64,000 bases of DNA from Ignavibacteriales bacterium (lineage in GTDB: Bacteria > Bacteroidota > Ignavibacteria > Ignavibacteriales > Melioribacteraceae). The notes beneath the pieces were generated by a model that worked only from the letters and a program-made list of their open reading frames with translations, did not search any database and was not told the DNA's origin. Both the position numbers and the translations under genes were made by a program. Location: the NCBI GenBank assembly GCA_026390795.1, contig JAPLFG010000003.1:496001-560000 (forward strand), read 5' to 3'. Below, in pieces: positions 18,296-28,380 of the stretch (its first letter is position 1; each line of letters begins with the position of its first letter).

Positions 18296-18736
18296 TTATA
18301 CAGCCTTCCTATTCCTGCATACTTCACAATTACAATGCTCATAAATTTCTTCATAGTCGTAATCAATCGTTAATTCTTCCCCGGCTTTAATATCACGTTC
18401 AGCAACTAGAACAAGAGAAGATTCATCCCGGTCATCCACATAGCAGTTCGGTGTGCAAAAATGATTCAAATTTCTTATCACCTCGGTCTTAAAAGTATCG
18501 ATATAATTATCACCATTACAAAAAATGTAAACATTCCCTTCTTCATCCTCTCTGCGAATACATTCTGCTTCATCTATTACTTCACCTTCTATAATACAAA
18601 TTACTTGATCGGCGAGAATATCAATCGTTGTCAAGATTCCTCTTCCGTGAAGTAAAGATTCTTTTACTTCTAATTCTTTTTCAAAATATGGTCTTTTATT
18701 ATGCATTCGTGTTTGTCGCCAAATAGTTTTGTGCAA
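18296..18736 (-). CDS. SET domain protein (putative protein-lysine methyltransferase)
   Basis: A 146-residue protein consisting almost entirely of a SET domain: LHGRGILTTIDI at the start, the pseudoknot motif RNLNHFCTPNC, then GEELTIDYDYEEIY, and a post-SET-like cysteine cluster C-x-C-x2-C (CNCEVCR) at the end. SET proteins transfer methyl groups from SAM to lysines; bacterial targets are mostly unknown. The TTG at 18736 has a well-placed AGAGGT, while the next ATG (18706) has none, so I keep the TTG start. It stands alone on its transcript. Confidence 0.85.
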   Translation of the reverse strand: MHKTIWRQTRMHNKRPYFEKELEVKESLLHGRGILTTIDILADQVICIIEGEVIDEAECIRREDEEGNVYIFCNGDNYIDTFKTEVIRNLNHFCTPNCYVDDRDESSLVLVAERDIKAGEELTIDYDYEEIYEHCNCEVCRNRKAV

Positions 18737-18976
18737 ATGTACCTCTTTTTAACGAGATAGTTTTGACACTCTCTTTCTTTAGCAAAGAAAACTTAAATTC
18801 TTAAGTCAGACGAATTTTATTTATACTTATCCGGATATCTGCAGGCATCAAGAGAAGAATGATTAATAAAGTTTTTTATTCGAAGGTAAAGTACAAACTA
18901 ATCTGTGTGTGCTTTTCGGCACTTTTTTTCAACTATTCTTGTTATATGTTCAACAAAGAAAATTTAGAGGTGAAAA

Positions 18977-19078
18977 ATGGAAAGCTGGATCGAGCTTTTT
19001 ATATTGCTTCTTTTTCTTGGTGTTTCTTCTCCATGGGTATTCAAAATTTTTAAAGATTTAAAATCTGATAATGAATAG
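18977..19078 (+). CDS. Predicted 33-residue single-pass membrane protein
   Basis: An ATG preceded by AGAGG at a six-base distance opens a 33-codon frame: MESWIELFILLLFLGVSSPW, then VFKIFKDLKSDNE. Residues 5-17 are a plausible membrane segment followed by a positively and negatively charged tail. No family is recognised. The good ribosome-binding site and clean frame support a real small protein. A 64-residue frame in another register (18859-19053) overlaps it but has no convincing start. Confidence 0.5.
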   Translation: MESWIELFILLLFLGVSSPWVFKIFKDLKSDNE

Positions 19079-19307
19079 AATGCATTAATAAATTCAAGTC
19101 TTCTTTTCATTCAAAACTCCCTCTTAAACAGGCAACAATTCATTTAGATCATCAGCATTTTCAATATTCCAGTGCCCGCATATATATGTCGTTTTTAAAA
19201 ATTGAGGCAACCTTTTTCTGTAACTATCGTCTTAACTCATGAAAGCGAAAACAAACCATTCTGAATCGCACAATAATAAATCATTAACAAAAGCAAGTGA
19301 GGGTAAG

Positions 19308-19754
19308 ATGAAAACACGAGCATTTTTCGGGTTATTGATTCTCTCCACATTGCTATTCACGGCATATACTTTTGCGGAAGTGAATAAGACAGTTCCAAAA
19401 GCGAACACATACGAAGCGATCGAACTCAACAGATTGATTGGACTAGCATCTGATAATGAAGGATTAAGGGTTAGCTGCGCATTCAATCTTGGAGAAATGA
19501 AATCTACTAAAGCAGTTATTCCTCTTATTGCGTTGCTAAGGGAAGGTAAAACATGCGAAGAAAGAATTATTGCGGCTTTATCTTTAGTCAAGATTGGCGA
19601 CCCGCAAGGCGTTTTCATGGTTAGCCGCTTAGCAAAATTTCATGACTGCGACAGAACTCGACGCATGTGCGAAAAATTTTATAACGGGTATCTTTATCAA
19701 AAATATTTAGATGAACATCCGGATAAAAATACCGATGTAGCGTTAGCCAAGTAA
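19308..19754 (+). CDS. Secreted HEAT-repeat-like protein
   Basis: A 148-residue protein. The start at 19308 gives a signal peptide (MKTRAFFGLLILSTLLFTAY) and has GAGGG just upstream; the longer frame from 19239 adds 23 polar residues without a signal. The mature part holds two HEAT-like units: LIGLASDNEGLRVSCAFNLG and STKAVIPLIALLREG, then EERIIAALSLVKIGD. A C-terminal Cys-containing segment (CDRTRRMCEKFYNGYL) follows. Probably an envelope scaffold protein. It ends before a strong terminator. Confidence 0.75.
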   Translation: MKTRAFFGLLILSTLLFTAYTFAEVNKTVPKANTYEAIELNRLIGLASDNEGLRVSCAFNLGEMKSTKAVIPLIALLREGKTCEERIIAALSLVKIGDPQGVFMVSRLAKFHDCDRTRRMCEKFYNGYLYQKYLDEHPDKNTDVALAK

Positions 19755-19765
19755 TTTTAAAACAT

Positions 19766-19795
19766 AAAGTCCGGCCGGTTTTCCGGTCGGACTTT
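19766..19795 (+). terminator. Terminator after the HEAT-like gene
   Basis: AAAGTCCGGCCGG-TTT-TCCGGTCGGACTTT is a long GC-rich stem followed by ATTTA. It lies between convergent genes and may serve both. Confidence 0.8.
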
Positions 19796-19846
19796 ATTTA
19801 CTTCATACTAATTATTTCAGTAAACCTTCGAAAACAAATTCCTCAG

Positions 19847-21223
19847 TTAATCAAAATCCAAATTTATTTGATTGCCGACTTGTGCTGAATAAAGTTTGGT
19901 CTTTTTATGTAATGTAAGAATTTGCAAACCAAGCCAGTCATGAGACTGGCTTTCGCCGTGGACAATTATTACCCGGTTCGGCGACGTGATTTCAACAATT
20001 TTTATCAGTTCCTCTCTCTTTGAATGAGAAGGAAAATAAAATTTTTCAATATGGCAATTTATTTTTTGCGGTGAACGGAATTCGCTTAGTTGAACAACAT
20101 CACCTCTTTTTGCATTCATAATTTTGTATCCGGGCGTTTCAGAATCCATATAGCCAACCCCAAAAATTGCAAACGCCTCTTGTCTCAGCCAAAAATCTAG
20201 AAGCCGGAAGGATGTGGTGCCTTCAAGCATCATTCCGCTTGAAGCAAGAACGATCCCGGGATTTTTCTTAAAATAATTATAGTCTTCAATTTCGAATAAA
20301 TTGTTCTGCGGAATATTCCGAAAAACAAGTTCAATATTTTTTCTTCTTACCAGATACCGGCTGCGGTCATACAAAGATGAAATTTCTTTTCCGATTCCAC
20401 CTGTGTAGATATTTGTTTCGGTCAGCAATCCTTTTTTCATCAACAAATGAATTGATGCAAGCAGTTCTTGAGTCTTACCAAGAGCAAAAACCGAGATAAG
20501 AATAGAGGCACCACTCCTCAATATCTGATTTGCTTCCTTGGCAAATCTTTTTTGTTCACTCAACCATGTGCCGAGTTTGCTGGAATCCGTACCGGCGTAA
20601 GTAGATTCTAGAATTAGCGTATCTATTTTTTTTACTTTCGAAAGATCCGCACCGGTCATTATAGTTTGATCCGAGAGATTGATGTCTCCCGAATAAAAAA
20701 TTTTTTGTTCATTGTGCTCAATTAAAATGGCAGCGGCGCCAAGTATATGTCCAGCATCAAAAAATGTAATATTTATTGGTGAAGGAGATAACTGCCGCAA
20801 TCCTTTTAATGAAAAAGTTGTTTCATATTCCACAGTCCGAATACTTCTAACCAGAAGATCAATTTCTTCGTGCGTGTATATTCTGAGTCCGCTCTCTTCA
20901 TGTTGACTATTAGCTAATATGTTTGCTGCATTGTGAAGTGTGAGTTCAGCAATTTCTTTAGTTTGCGGAGTTGAAAATATTATTACGTGAGGAATGCGTT
21001 GAACTAAAAACGGAAGCGACCCGATATGATCTTGATGAGCATGACTTATAAAAACAAAATCAAGCGGCAGATCTTTTAATAGTTCAAATTTGGGGAGTGA
21101 GTCTAAACCTTTTTTACGCGGGTGTATTCCGCAATCGAGAAGTATGCCTGTGTCTGAAATGTTAATATAGAAACAACTTGCGCCGATATCATCGGCGCCG
21201 CCAAGCGGTAAAAATTTTATCAT
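19847..21223 (-). CDS. Metallo-beta-lactamase/beta-CASP ribonuclease-like protein
   Basis: A 458-residue protein of the CPSF73/RNase J-related class. The metal motif HAHQDHIGSLPF is near residue 60, GADDIGASCFYI and GILLDCGIHP precede it, and FYSGDINLSDQTIMTG carries the motif III Asp. The inserted beta-CASP domain spans about 200-370 (LILESTYAG, LASSGMMLEGTT), and the C-terminal VIIVHGESQSHD supplies the last His. Such enzymes cleave RNA; the substrate here is unknown. Its start lies six bases from the end of the upstream secreted-protein gene, so they are co-transcribed. Confidence 0.88.
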   Translation of the reverse strand: MIKFLPLGGADDIGASCFYINISDTGILLDCGIHPRKKGLDSLPKFELLKDLPLDFVFISHAHQDHIGSLPFLVQRIPHVIIFSTPQTKEIAELTLHNAANILANSQHEESGLRIYTHEEIDLLVRSIRTVEYETTFSLKGLRQLSPSPINITFFDAGHILGAAAILIEHNEQKIFYSGDINLSDQTIMTGADLSKVKKIDTLILESTYAGTDSSKLGTWLSEQKRFAKEANQILRSGASILISVFALGKTQELLASIHLLMKKGLLTETNIYTGGIGKEISSLYDRSRYLVRRKNIELVFRNIPQNNLFEIEDYNYFKKNPGIVLASSGMMLEGTTSFRLLDFWLRQEAFAIFGVGYMDSETPGYKIMNAKRGDVVQLSEFRSPQKINCHIEKFYFPSHSKREELIKIVEITSPNRVIIVHGESQSHDWLGLQILTLHKKTKLYSAQVGNQINLDFD

Positions 21224-21229
21224 GAAGTT

Positions 21230-22174
21230 CTATTTGTAATACTCGTATTCATAAGCGTAATGAAGCACTACATCTTCGTTATTATCGTACCTAATCCAAT
21301 CGCTCATTAAACCTTTCTGGTTATACTTGAAAACCAATCTTATTTGTCTTCTTCCGTCCAGAAGGAACATTTTATGTTCGACTATATTTCCTTTTTCATC
21401 CGATACATAAACTCGCTTAAATTCGGCATCAACCATTTCATTTAAATTACCATTCGAATCATATTTATACACAGTATTTTGATTTTTACTTTTCTCACTG
21501 ACTAATTTTCCGGCAGAATTATATTCGGGAATTGAAACAAGAACCGTATCTTTTTTTTCATTCAACATTGTTGTTCTGATTCTAACTCCATTTTTGAATT
21601 CGGTATTTTGCTGATCGTTAAAATTTCCGTCAATATAGTTTTTTACCTCTACCAGATTATTATCTTTATCATATTTGAAAAGCGACTTTGACTCGGTTCT
21701 TTTTCTTGCGATTGAAATTAAATTTCTTTCAGTCTCGTTCCCGCGAGAATCATATTTTGAAAATTGAATACTTTTTCTGTCGGCATCATCAATTCCTTCA
21801 GCTTTAATCGGCTTCCCTTTTGAATTGTAACTAAATTTATAAGAGGAGATCATATTCCCGGAAGAATTATATTCTTCCATTTCTAAAAGCGATCCCCGTT
21901 TATTAAATACTTCCTTTCCTATCAGAACCTTCTTATCGTTCATGTATCCTTTTACATCATTGTAAACAGCATACTTTATACGGCTCTTCACCTTCAATTG
22001 CTTAATTTTTTTAAACTCTTTTTCATCCTGTGAGACAAAATCGGATTTGCCTTTTGCGGATGGATTAATACTTTGAGCCATACTTACTTTATAAGTAAGT
22101 GAAATTGCCGAAATCAGAATTAGTGCAAATAAATTTATTTGAAAACGAAATTGTATTCTGTGTAAAGTTGGCAT
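21230..22174 (-). CDS. Secreted YD/RHS-like repeat protein
   Basis: A 314-residue protein with a signal-like N-terminus (hydrophobic residues about 14-33, ending SMAQS). The rest contains repeated units of the type YDSRGNETERN, YDKDNNLVEV, YNSAGKLVSEK and YDSNGNLNEMV, an eight-fold YD-repeat-like beta sheet seen in RHS and DUF4595-like proteins. It probably faces the periplasm or the cell surface. No toxin domain is present at the C-terminus, which ends YAYEYEYYK. It is upstream of the beta-CASP gene by six bases. Confidence 0.65.
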   Translation of the reverse strand: MPTLHRIQFRFQINLFALILISAISLTYKVSMAQSINPSAKGKSDFVSQDEKEFKKIKQLKVKSRIKYAVYNDVKGYMNDKKVLIGKEVFNKRGSLLEMEEYNSSGNMISSYKFSYNSKGKPIKAEGIDDADRKSIQFSKYDSRGNETERNLISIARKRTESKSLFKYDKDNNLVEVKNYIDGNFNDQQNTEFKNGVRIRTTMLNEKKDTVLVSIPEYNSAGKLVSEKSKNQNTVYKYDSNGNLNEMVDAEFKRVYVSDEKGNIVEHKMFLLDGRRQIRLVFKYNQKGLMSDWIRYDNNEDVVLHYAYEYEYYK

Positions 22175-22228
22175 TACTTATCTCCGTAATTTTCTATTAA
22201 TGATTTATTCATTCACAACAAATAATTC

Positions 22229-23149
22229 TTACCTAGCATTCTTTAATAAGTTCCTTTCTCTAAAGAGTTGACCAATCTCCGCACCTACAATGAACAAACA
22301 TGCGGAGTAAAAGACCCATAGAAGTATTGCAAGAATAAGAACAAAAGCGCCGTAAAGCGGATTGCTGCCTAAGGTGGAATTGATATAATATCTGAATACA
22401 TTGCGTGCAACTTCCCAAAGCAGTGTAGCCCAAAATGCGCTTACGTACGCAACTTTTTTACCAAGCTGTTCATAAGGAATCAAGTAATAAAGCAGAAAAA
22501 ACATTCCAAACATTAACCCAAGCGATAATGCATATAAGCCAACTGTCCAGAGGGGACTCGCGGTTAATTGCTGTATTGAAGGATAATATTTCGTCACTTC
22601 ATAGAATAATTTTACTGCCGGGTACATAAATGTTGTAAGCGAAATCAAAAACACGAGCAAGATTACCATTAGAATATCTCTGAACAACCCGTAAAGATAT
22701 CCTTTCAATATTTTTACATGATAAATTTGATTAAGAATTGTTCGAATACTGCTGAAGATCCATGTTGATGTAAATAGCAAACCGATGATACCAATAAATC
22801 CCGCTAGAGTTTTATATTGTATTACTTCCGGCAGTCTGGAAATGATCAAACGTTTGACATAATTTGCATAAGAAGGGTAAGGAATAGTTTGATCGATGAG
22901 ATTGTTCAATTGAGTTTCTATAGTCGACTGATCGAATATATTTCCGAGCAGCGAAAACATAAAAAGTATGAAAGGGATCATTCCGAGAAAAAGTGAGAAT
23001 GAAATTCCAGCGCCGGCAAAAAAAAGATTATTCTCATCCATCCTTTTAAAAAGTCCGAGAAAATAATAACGGATGAATTCAATTATTTTTTTATAAGTTT
23101 TTAATGAAATAACTGAACCGATCTTTTTTAGAATTTTAATGCGCAACAT
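22229..23149 (-). CDS. YihY/BrkB family inner-membrane protein
   Basis: A 306-residue polytopic protein with about six membrane segments. The N-terminal [20 protein letters not shown], then the central [20 protein letters not shown] and the C-terminal [20 protein letters not shown], are typical of the YihY (formerly 'RNase BN/BrkB') family, whose biochemical role is not firmly known. Its ATG overlaps the purL 3' end by 14 bases, so it is translationally coupled to purL. Confidence 0.88.
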   Translation of the reverse strand: MLRIKILKKIGSVISLKTYKKIIEFIRYYFLGLFKRMDENNLFFAGAGISFSLFLGMIPFILFMFSLLGNIFDQSTIETQLNNLIDQTIPYPSYANYVKRLIISRLPEVIQYKTLAGFIGIIGLLFTSTWIFSSIRTILNQIYHVKILKGYLYGLFRDILMVILLVFLISLTTFMYPAVKLFYEVTKYYPSIQQLTASPLWTVGLYALSLGLMFGMFFLLYYLIPYEQLGKKVAYVSAFWATLLWEVARNVFRYYINSTLGSNPLYGAFVLILAILLWVFYSACLFIVGAEIGQLFRERNLLKNAR

Positions 23150-25364
23150 TCATTCTCTTTGGAATTGCAGAATAATACAGATCAAAAAGAAGCTGAAAGG
23201 GATAATCGTATTGGTCGTTTACATTCAAACTCTTGCCGCCCGTTTCACCGATCAATACAAATGGAGTAAAACTTTTTGATGCAGCTTCTTCGAACTTTTC
23301 TTGATTATCCGGATTTACGGTAATAATAACTCGCGATTGGGATTCGGAAAAAAATGAAAAATCTTCTCTCGTTTTAACTGGAATATGAACATGAGCACCA
23401 ACCGGTTTTTCCTGATCAATAATACAGCACTCGGCAAGCGCACACATTATTCCGCCATCGGAAATATCGTGTGCGGAATTTACCAAACCATTTTCGATGA
23501 GGTGCATAATTAATTTATGCAAATCTTTTTCTGTTTGAAGATCAATTTTAGGAATTTCTCCCGTAACTAAATCATGAATCACTTTCAAATACTCGCTTCC
23601 GCCCACTTCTTCATAATCTTCGCCAAGCAGATAAACTAAATCGCCGTCATTTTTAAATTGTGCCGTAGTAATATTTTCAAGTTTTTCAATCAATCCAACC
23701 ATTCCTATAACGGGTGTTGGATAAACGGCGGTATCCGGACTTTCATTATAAAAACTTACATTGCCGCCGGTAACAGGTGTTTTAAAAAATTTGCACGCTT
23801 CACCCATTCCTTCAATTGCTTTCTTAAATGTCCAATACATTTCCGGTTTGTAGGGATTACCAAAATTTAGACAGTTAGTAATAGCAAGCGGAACAGCTCC
23901 GCTGCAAACAACATTGCGGGCAGATTCCGCAACCGCAATTTTAGTTCCTTCTTTGGGATTTAGATAAACATACCTTCCATTGCAATCCGTCTTAGCGGCA
24001 ATTGCCTTGTCCGAATCCTTAATTAAAATTACGGCGGCATCGGAACCGGGACCGACTACTGTATTTGTGCGAACCATTGAATCGTATTGCTGATAGACCC
24101 ATTGCTTTGATGCAATGTTCGGTGATGAAAATATTTTTTCGAATGCTTCGGAAACATTATCCGTTTCGGGTAAACTTTTCAAATTAAATTTACGCGTCTC
24201 TTCAAGATATTTCGGTTCCTCAGTCTCCCGGATATAAACTGGCGCATTGCCTCCGAGAACCAATTCTACCGGCGAAATCTCGACTTTCTTTTCGCCTTCG
24301 TAATTAATAATTACCTTTTCAGAATCGGTTACTTCACCAATTATCTCGCAATGTAAATCCCATTTTTCAAAAATATGTTTTACTCTTTCTTCGCATCCTT
24401 TTTTAGCAACGACTAGCATTCTTTCCTGGCTCTCGGAAAGCATAATTTCATAAGCGCTCATTCCCTCTTCACGAAGCGGAACTTTGTTTAGGTCTATTAT
24501 CATTCCGGATTCACCTTTGGCGCTCATTTCAGAAGTTGAACAAGAAATACCCGCCGCACCCATATCCTGTATGCCAATTACCAAATCTTGTTTTATAATT
24601 TCTAATGTCGCTTCAAGTAAAAGTTTTTCAGTGAAGGGGTCACCGACTTGAACCGAAGGACGTTTTGCCTCCGATTTTGCAGAAATTTCTTCCGAGGCAA
24701 ATGTTGCGCCGTGAATTCCGTCTCTGCCGGTTGATGAACCGACGATCATTACCGGATTTCCTTTTCCTTTTGCTGTTGCAGATACAACAAGGTTTGTATC
24801 AACAATTCCGATTGCCATTGCATTTACAAGAGGGTTTCCCTTGTATGATTCATCAAAATAAATTTCTCCGCCGACGGTTGGCACACCGAAGCAATTTCCA
24901 TAATCGCCAATTCCTTTTACAACGCCCTCGAATAAATATCTTGTGCGCGGATCTGTTAGAGATCCAAACCGAAGTGAATTTAAACATGCAATTGGGCGGG
25001 CACCCATCGTAAAAATATCTCTTAAAATTCCGCCTACACCTGTAGCGGCACCCTGATAAGGTTCAACTGCCGACGGATGATTATGACTTTCAATTTTAAA
25101 TGCTATAGCCAGCCCATCACCTATATCTACAAGTCCGGCATTTTCTTCTCCGGCACCAACTAACAATCTTCCGCCGCTGCGCGGTAAAGTTTTAAGAAGT
25201 GCAATTGAATTTTTATAACTGCAATGTTCGCTCCACATTACCGAAAAAATCCCTAATTCCGTGAAGGTCGGCGTTCTGCCAAGTTTGTCGCATATCCATC
25301 CGTATTCTTCTTCGGTTAATCCGTGTTCACGCGCTAAACTTAAATTTACTAACGGTTCTTTCAT
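23136..25364 (-). CDS. purL: Phosphoribosylformylglycinamidine synthase subunit PurL
   Basis: A 742-residue small-type PurL, the ATP-dependent synthase of the fourth step of purine synthesis, which works with separate PurQ and PurS subunits. Visible are [33 protein letters not shown], the second lobe [18 protein letters not shown] and the ATP-binding [13 protein letters not shown]. Length fits the Gram-positive-type (small) PurL and not the 1300-residue fusion. No purQ or purS lies nearby in this window. Confidence 0.97.
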   Translation of the reverse strand: MKEPLVNLSLAREHGLTEEEYGWICDKLGRTPTFTELGIFSVMWSEHCSYKNSIALLKTLPRSGGRLLVGAGEENAGLVDIGDGLAIAFKIESHNHPSAVEPYQGAATGVGGILRDIFTMGARPIACLNSLRFGSLTDPRTRYLFEGVVKGIGDYGNCFGVPTVGGEIYFDESYKGNPLVNAMAIGIVDTNLVVSATAKGKGNPVMIVGSSTGRDGIHGATFASEEISAKSEAKRPSVQVGDPFTEKLLLEATLEIIKQDLVIGIQDMGAAGISCSTSEMSAKGESGMIIDLNKVPLREEGMSAYEIMLSESQERMLVVAKKGCEERVKHIFEKWDLHCEIIGEVTDSEKVIINYEGEKKVEISPVELVLGGNAPVYIRETEEPKYLEETRKFNLKSLPETDNVSEAFEKIFSSPNIASKQWVYQQYDSMVRTNTVVGPGSDAAVILIKDSDKAIAAKTDCNGRYVYLNPKEGTKIAVAESARNVVCSGAVPLAITNCLNFGNPYKPEMYWTFKKAIEGMGEACKFFKTPVTGGNVSFYNESPDTAVYPTPVIGMVGLIEKLENITTAQFKNDGDLVYLLGEDYEEVGGSEYLKVIHDLVTGEIPKIDLQTEKDLHKLIMHLIENGLVNSAHDISDGGIMCALAECCIIDQEKPVGAHVHIPVKTREDFSFFSESQSRVIITVNPDNQEKFEEAASKSFTPFVLIGETGGKSLNVNDQYDYPFQLLFDLYYSAIPKRMNVAH

Positions 25365-25582
25365 TCTTTTACAAGAATATTAACAATTTGTGAAGGCAAT
25401 ATAATAATTTTTCAATTGTCTGTTGATTAGTTAAAATGATACGAACAAATCATTCATTTTATTTGAAACGGTGCATCTATTTTACGATAGAAAACCATGA
25501 TGTTATAATTGATTCAGTACCCAAACATTTCTATTTTTAAGCCGTCTTAAAGATTGGTGAAAACTAAAAAACAGGCACAGGA
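25365..25582. other. Divergent promoter gap
   Basis: This gap separates the minus-strand purL and the plus-strand phosphatase gene. I see no hairpin or recognisable operator; it presumably carries both promoters. Confidence 0.4.
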
Positions 25583-28009
25583 ATGAAAAATTCTTTTCAG
25601 AATCATAAATACTGGTTTGTTGCTGCAGCAATTATTTTTGTTTTGATGATTGTTCTCTATCCTTTCAGCGTATTTAATACTATGGAGATGGGTATAACAC
25701 GCCCAGAAGCAATTGCCATAGCGCAAAAATATTTACTTAGAGAGCATTTTGATCTGAATGGATTTAGCAGTGAAGCGTTTTTAGACAACTCCCCGATTGA
25801 AAACAGATATATATTAAAAAAATTAGGCAACGCAGGTTTCAAAGAGTATATCAAAAATAAAAAGAGATCCACATTAAGCTGGGTCGTAATGTTCCACCAA
25901 GATTTGCCGAAGCAAATTGCAGCGACAACTTATTATGTTGATATTTCGAACGAAGGTGAAATTTTCGGATTCAACCGTGAAATTCCCGATACGGCCAGCA
26001 TTAAATCTCTATCAAAACCGGAAGCTACCGCACTAATTGATACTTATATTAAACAAAACCTTGGTGATGAATTTCAAGGATTCAATTTGGTTGAATCGAA
26101 AGAAGATTCTTATCGCAATAGAAGCGATTATTCTTTCCGTTGGGAAAAAAATGAAACAAAATTGCCCGGCAAGCTGATAATTTTAGCCAAGATTCAAGGA
26201 AATAGAGTCGGTAGCTTTTCATATTATTTTGAAGTTCCCCAGATTGAACGCGGTTACTTTACTTCCGCCGAAGCAATTTACGGAACAGTCTCAGCTATAT
26301 TCATAATTGTTCTGATATTAATCGCATTTTATCTTTTCCTCAAAAAATACCATCAAGGTGAAATTTGGGTAAATGTAGGGAGAAATATTTTCATCTTATT
26401 CTTTACGATTTCGATGATAAAAATCATCAACTCATGGCCTGAAATTGGGCAGGGATCTCAACTAGGAAACCTCTCTTTTACATATATGAAAATTATTATT
26501 CTGCTCATCAACGGATTTATAATTTATTTTTTCCTTGCACTTCTTGTTTTTGCAAGCTGGACGGTAGGTGAATCTTACGCCAGAAGTTTATGGCCGGAAA
26601 AATTAAAAGCCGCAGATGCATTTATTAAAGGACACTTCTTCGCTCTTAATTCCGGCACATCTTTGATGAAAGGATTTGTTATCGGTGCGGCAATTTCCCT
26701 TACCGTTTTGATCGGAGGCGTTGTTTTAAATACTCCGAATAGTGCGGCGTTTATTTGCCCGACCGGATTTCAAGAAATCTTCGGTGGCTGGCTGCCGGCT
26801 CTCGGCAGCATCTTCAGCGGTGTTACCGTTTCAATAATTTCATCAATTGTAATTACTTTTTTCATAGTTAACATTTCTTACCAGCGCTGGAAAAAGAAAT
26901 GGGCTTCTATTTTATTAACAGGATTGGTTACACTTCTTGGATTTTCGATTTCCGCAACTCCGCCCTCGCTTAATAATTTTGAAATAAACTTACTTTCATA
27001 TTTTATATTCGGATGTTTTCTTGCATATCTCTATTTCCAATTCGATTTGATGGTAATCGGCAGCGCCATGTTTTTCTATACGATTATTCCAAAAGGATTT
27101 ACACTTCTGGCTACAAACAATTCTTTCTATTCATGGAATTTTGCTTTTATTATACTGGCAGTTGTGGCGGCACCAATAATTTATTTTATCAGCAGAATCC
27201 GTAAAGAAGAATTTGTGATGGAGAATTACGGCTTGCCTTCACATATTCAAAGAATTTCGGAACGTGAAAGATTGAAGAAAGAACTTGAGATCGCGGCAAA
27301 AGTTCAACTTAGTTTGCTGCCTAAAGAAGAGCCGAAAATTCCCGGTTACGAAATTTCCGCAATTAGTATTCCCGCAGTTGAAGCTGGCGGAGATTATTTT
27401 GATTTCGTTAAACTCACCGGAGATAAATTGGGAATAGCAATCGGCGATGTTTCCGGTAAAGGCGTGGGCGCCGCGATTTATATGACATTGACAAAAGGAA
27501 TTTTACAGGCACATGCGGAAGAAGATGTATCGCCTAAAAATGTTTTGGGTAAAGTGAATCGTCTTCTCTATAAAACAATTGAGAAAAATACTTTTGTGAG
27601 TATGTTCTATGCGATTCTTGATACTCATAGGCATACAATTCTTTACGCTCGAGCCGGGCACAATCCGGGAATTCTTTGCAGTCAAGAGAGCGGCGGCACA
27701 AAACTTCTTCTAAGCAAAGGAATGGCGCTTGGATTGGAAGAAGGACACATATTCACCTCAACACTAAATGAAGAAGAGGTTTCTCTAAAACAAGGCGATA
27801 TTTTTGTTCTTTATACTGACGGCTTTACCGAGGCAATGAATGAACGTCACGAAGAGTACAGTGAAGAAAGTTTAGTTAAACTAATCGAGAGCAATAGAAA
27901 TTTAAGCGCGCATGAATTGCTTAATTTGATTCTGAAAGAGGTTAAAAAATTTGTTGATAATTATCCCCAGCACGACGATATGACTCTGGTTATTTTGAAA
28001 CGGCTTTGA
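25583..28009 (+). CDS. Membrane-anchored PP2C/SpoIIE-type serine phosphatase
   Basis: An 808-residue signalling protein. One N-terminal membrane segment (about 12-30) leads to an extracytoplasmic region (30-225) with two copies of a PepSY-like segment (ITRPEAIAIAQKYL and LSKPEATALIDTYI). About eight further membrane segments occupy 235-550, then a short coiled-coil linker (ERERLKKELEIAAKVQLSLLP) joins a C-terminal SpoIIE/RsbU phosphatase domain with AGGDYFDFV, AIGDVSGKGVGAA, ARAGHNPG, YTDGFTEA and HDDMTLV. All metal-binding Asp residues are visible. No anti-sigma or STAS gene is adjacent, so its target is unknown. Confidence 0.88.
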   Translation: MKNSFQNHKYWFVAAAIIFVLMIVLYPFSVFNTMEMGITRPEAIAIAQKYLLREHFDLNGFSSEAFLDNSPIENRYILKKLGNAGFKEYIKNKKRSTLSWVVMFHQDLPKQIAATTYYVDISNEGEIFGFNREIPDTASIKSLSKPEATALIDTYIKQNLGDEFQGFNLVESKEDSYRNRSDYSFRWEKNETKLPGKLIILAKIQGNRVGSFSYYFEVPQIERGYFTSAEAIYGTVSAIFIIVLILIAFYLFLKKYHQGEIWVNVGRNIFILFFTISMIKIINSWPEIGQGSQLGNLSFTYMKIIILLINGFIIYFFLALLVFASWTVGESYARSLWPEKLKAADAFIKGHFFALNSGTSLMKGFVIGAAISLTVLIGGVVLNTPNSAAFICPTGFQEIFGGWLPALGSIFSGVTVSIISSIVITFFIVNISYQRWKKKWASILLTGLVTLLGFSISATPPSLNNFEINLLSYFIFGCFLAYLYFQFDLMVIGSAMFFYTIIPKGFTLLATNNSFYSWNFAFIILAVVAAPIIYFISRIRKEEFVMENYGLPSHIQRISERERLKKELEIAAKVQLSLLPKEEPKIPGYEISAISIPAVEAGGDYFDFVKLTGDKLGIAIGDVSGKGVGAAIYMTLTKGILQAHAEEDVSPKNVLGKVNRLLYKTIEKNTFVSMFYAILDTHRHTILYARAGHNPGILCSQESGGTKLLLSKGMALGLEEGHIFTSTLNEEEVSLKQGDIFVLYTDGFTEAMNERHEEYSEESLVKLIESNRNLSAHELLNLILKEVKKFVDNYPQHDDMTLVILKRL

Positions 28010-28046
28010 TTCTGTTTGATTGATTGAAATTCACATTAGGCTGAAC

Positions 28047-28065
28047 TGGTCGCAAATTGCGACCA
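28047..28065. repeat. REP-like palindrome
   Basis: TGGTCGCAA-A-TTGCGACCA is a 19-base perfect palindrome just after the phosphatase gene. It lacks a T-run, and its style resembles the REP-like palindromes beside the RAYT remnant. Confidence 0.5.
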
Positions 28066-28114
28066 CCTACTTTCGTTGCAGCTGCTCATAAATTATTTCG
28101 ATCATACAATTATT

Positions 28115-28232
28115 CTAATTATTCCAATCAACAACCGCTCTAGTTTCTACTTCCTTTACGCTTATCTTGTCCTTGGTCAAAACAATAACTAAATATTTCA
28201 CTTGCCGACTGGTAATTTGAAATGATTCCGCT
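28115..28232 (-). pseudogene. Remnant of a GWxTD-domain protein C-terminus
   Basis: On the minus strand the last codons read KYLVIVLTKDKIS, then VKEVETRAVVDWNN and TAG at 28115. The intact gene at 36370-38550 ends KYLIVVLIKDKIS, GREVETKSVVDWSN. The DNA also matches closely (GTTTCTACTTC, CTTATCTTGTC). A further match, CTGGTAATTTGAA at 28209-28221, corresponds to sequence about 75 bases farther inside the intact gene, so an internal deletion has occurred. No start or domain remains. Confidence 0.85.
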
Positions 28233-28318
28233 CATAAATTGGCGTGCAAGTTAAATATCAAGTAGTTTTGCCAATACTAGCATTGTCTTTCCGGGTTGTC
28301 CTCGCAATAAGGCTGTGG

Positions 28319-28380
28319 AGTAAACTAATTTTCCCGCAGAGCGGGATTTCGGAATGCGCGACAGTTGAGTATTCTAAAGA
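28319..28380. repeat. Dispersed intergenic repeat, copy 1
   Basis: TAAACTAATTTTCCCGCAG, GCGGGATTTCGGAATGCG and GACAGTTGAGTATT match 34937-34990 closely. It contains the stem CCCGC-AGA-GCGGG. Confidence 0.7.

Noticed and set aside
18859-19053. A 64-residue plus-strand frame before the HEAT-like gene
   Set aside because: No convincing ribosome-binding site and poor protein character; the overlapping 33-codon frame at 18977 is better supported.
19232-19618. A 128-residue minus-strand frame opposite the HEAT-like gene
   Set aside because: It lies fully antisense to a gene with signal peptide, repeats and terminator; no homology recognised.
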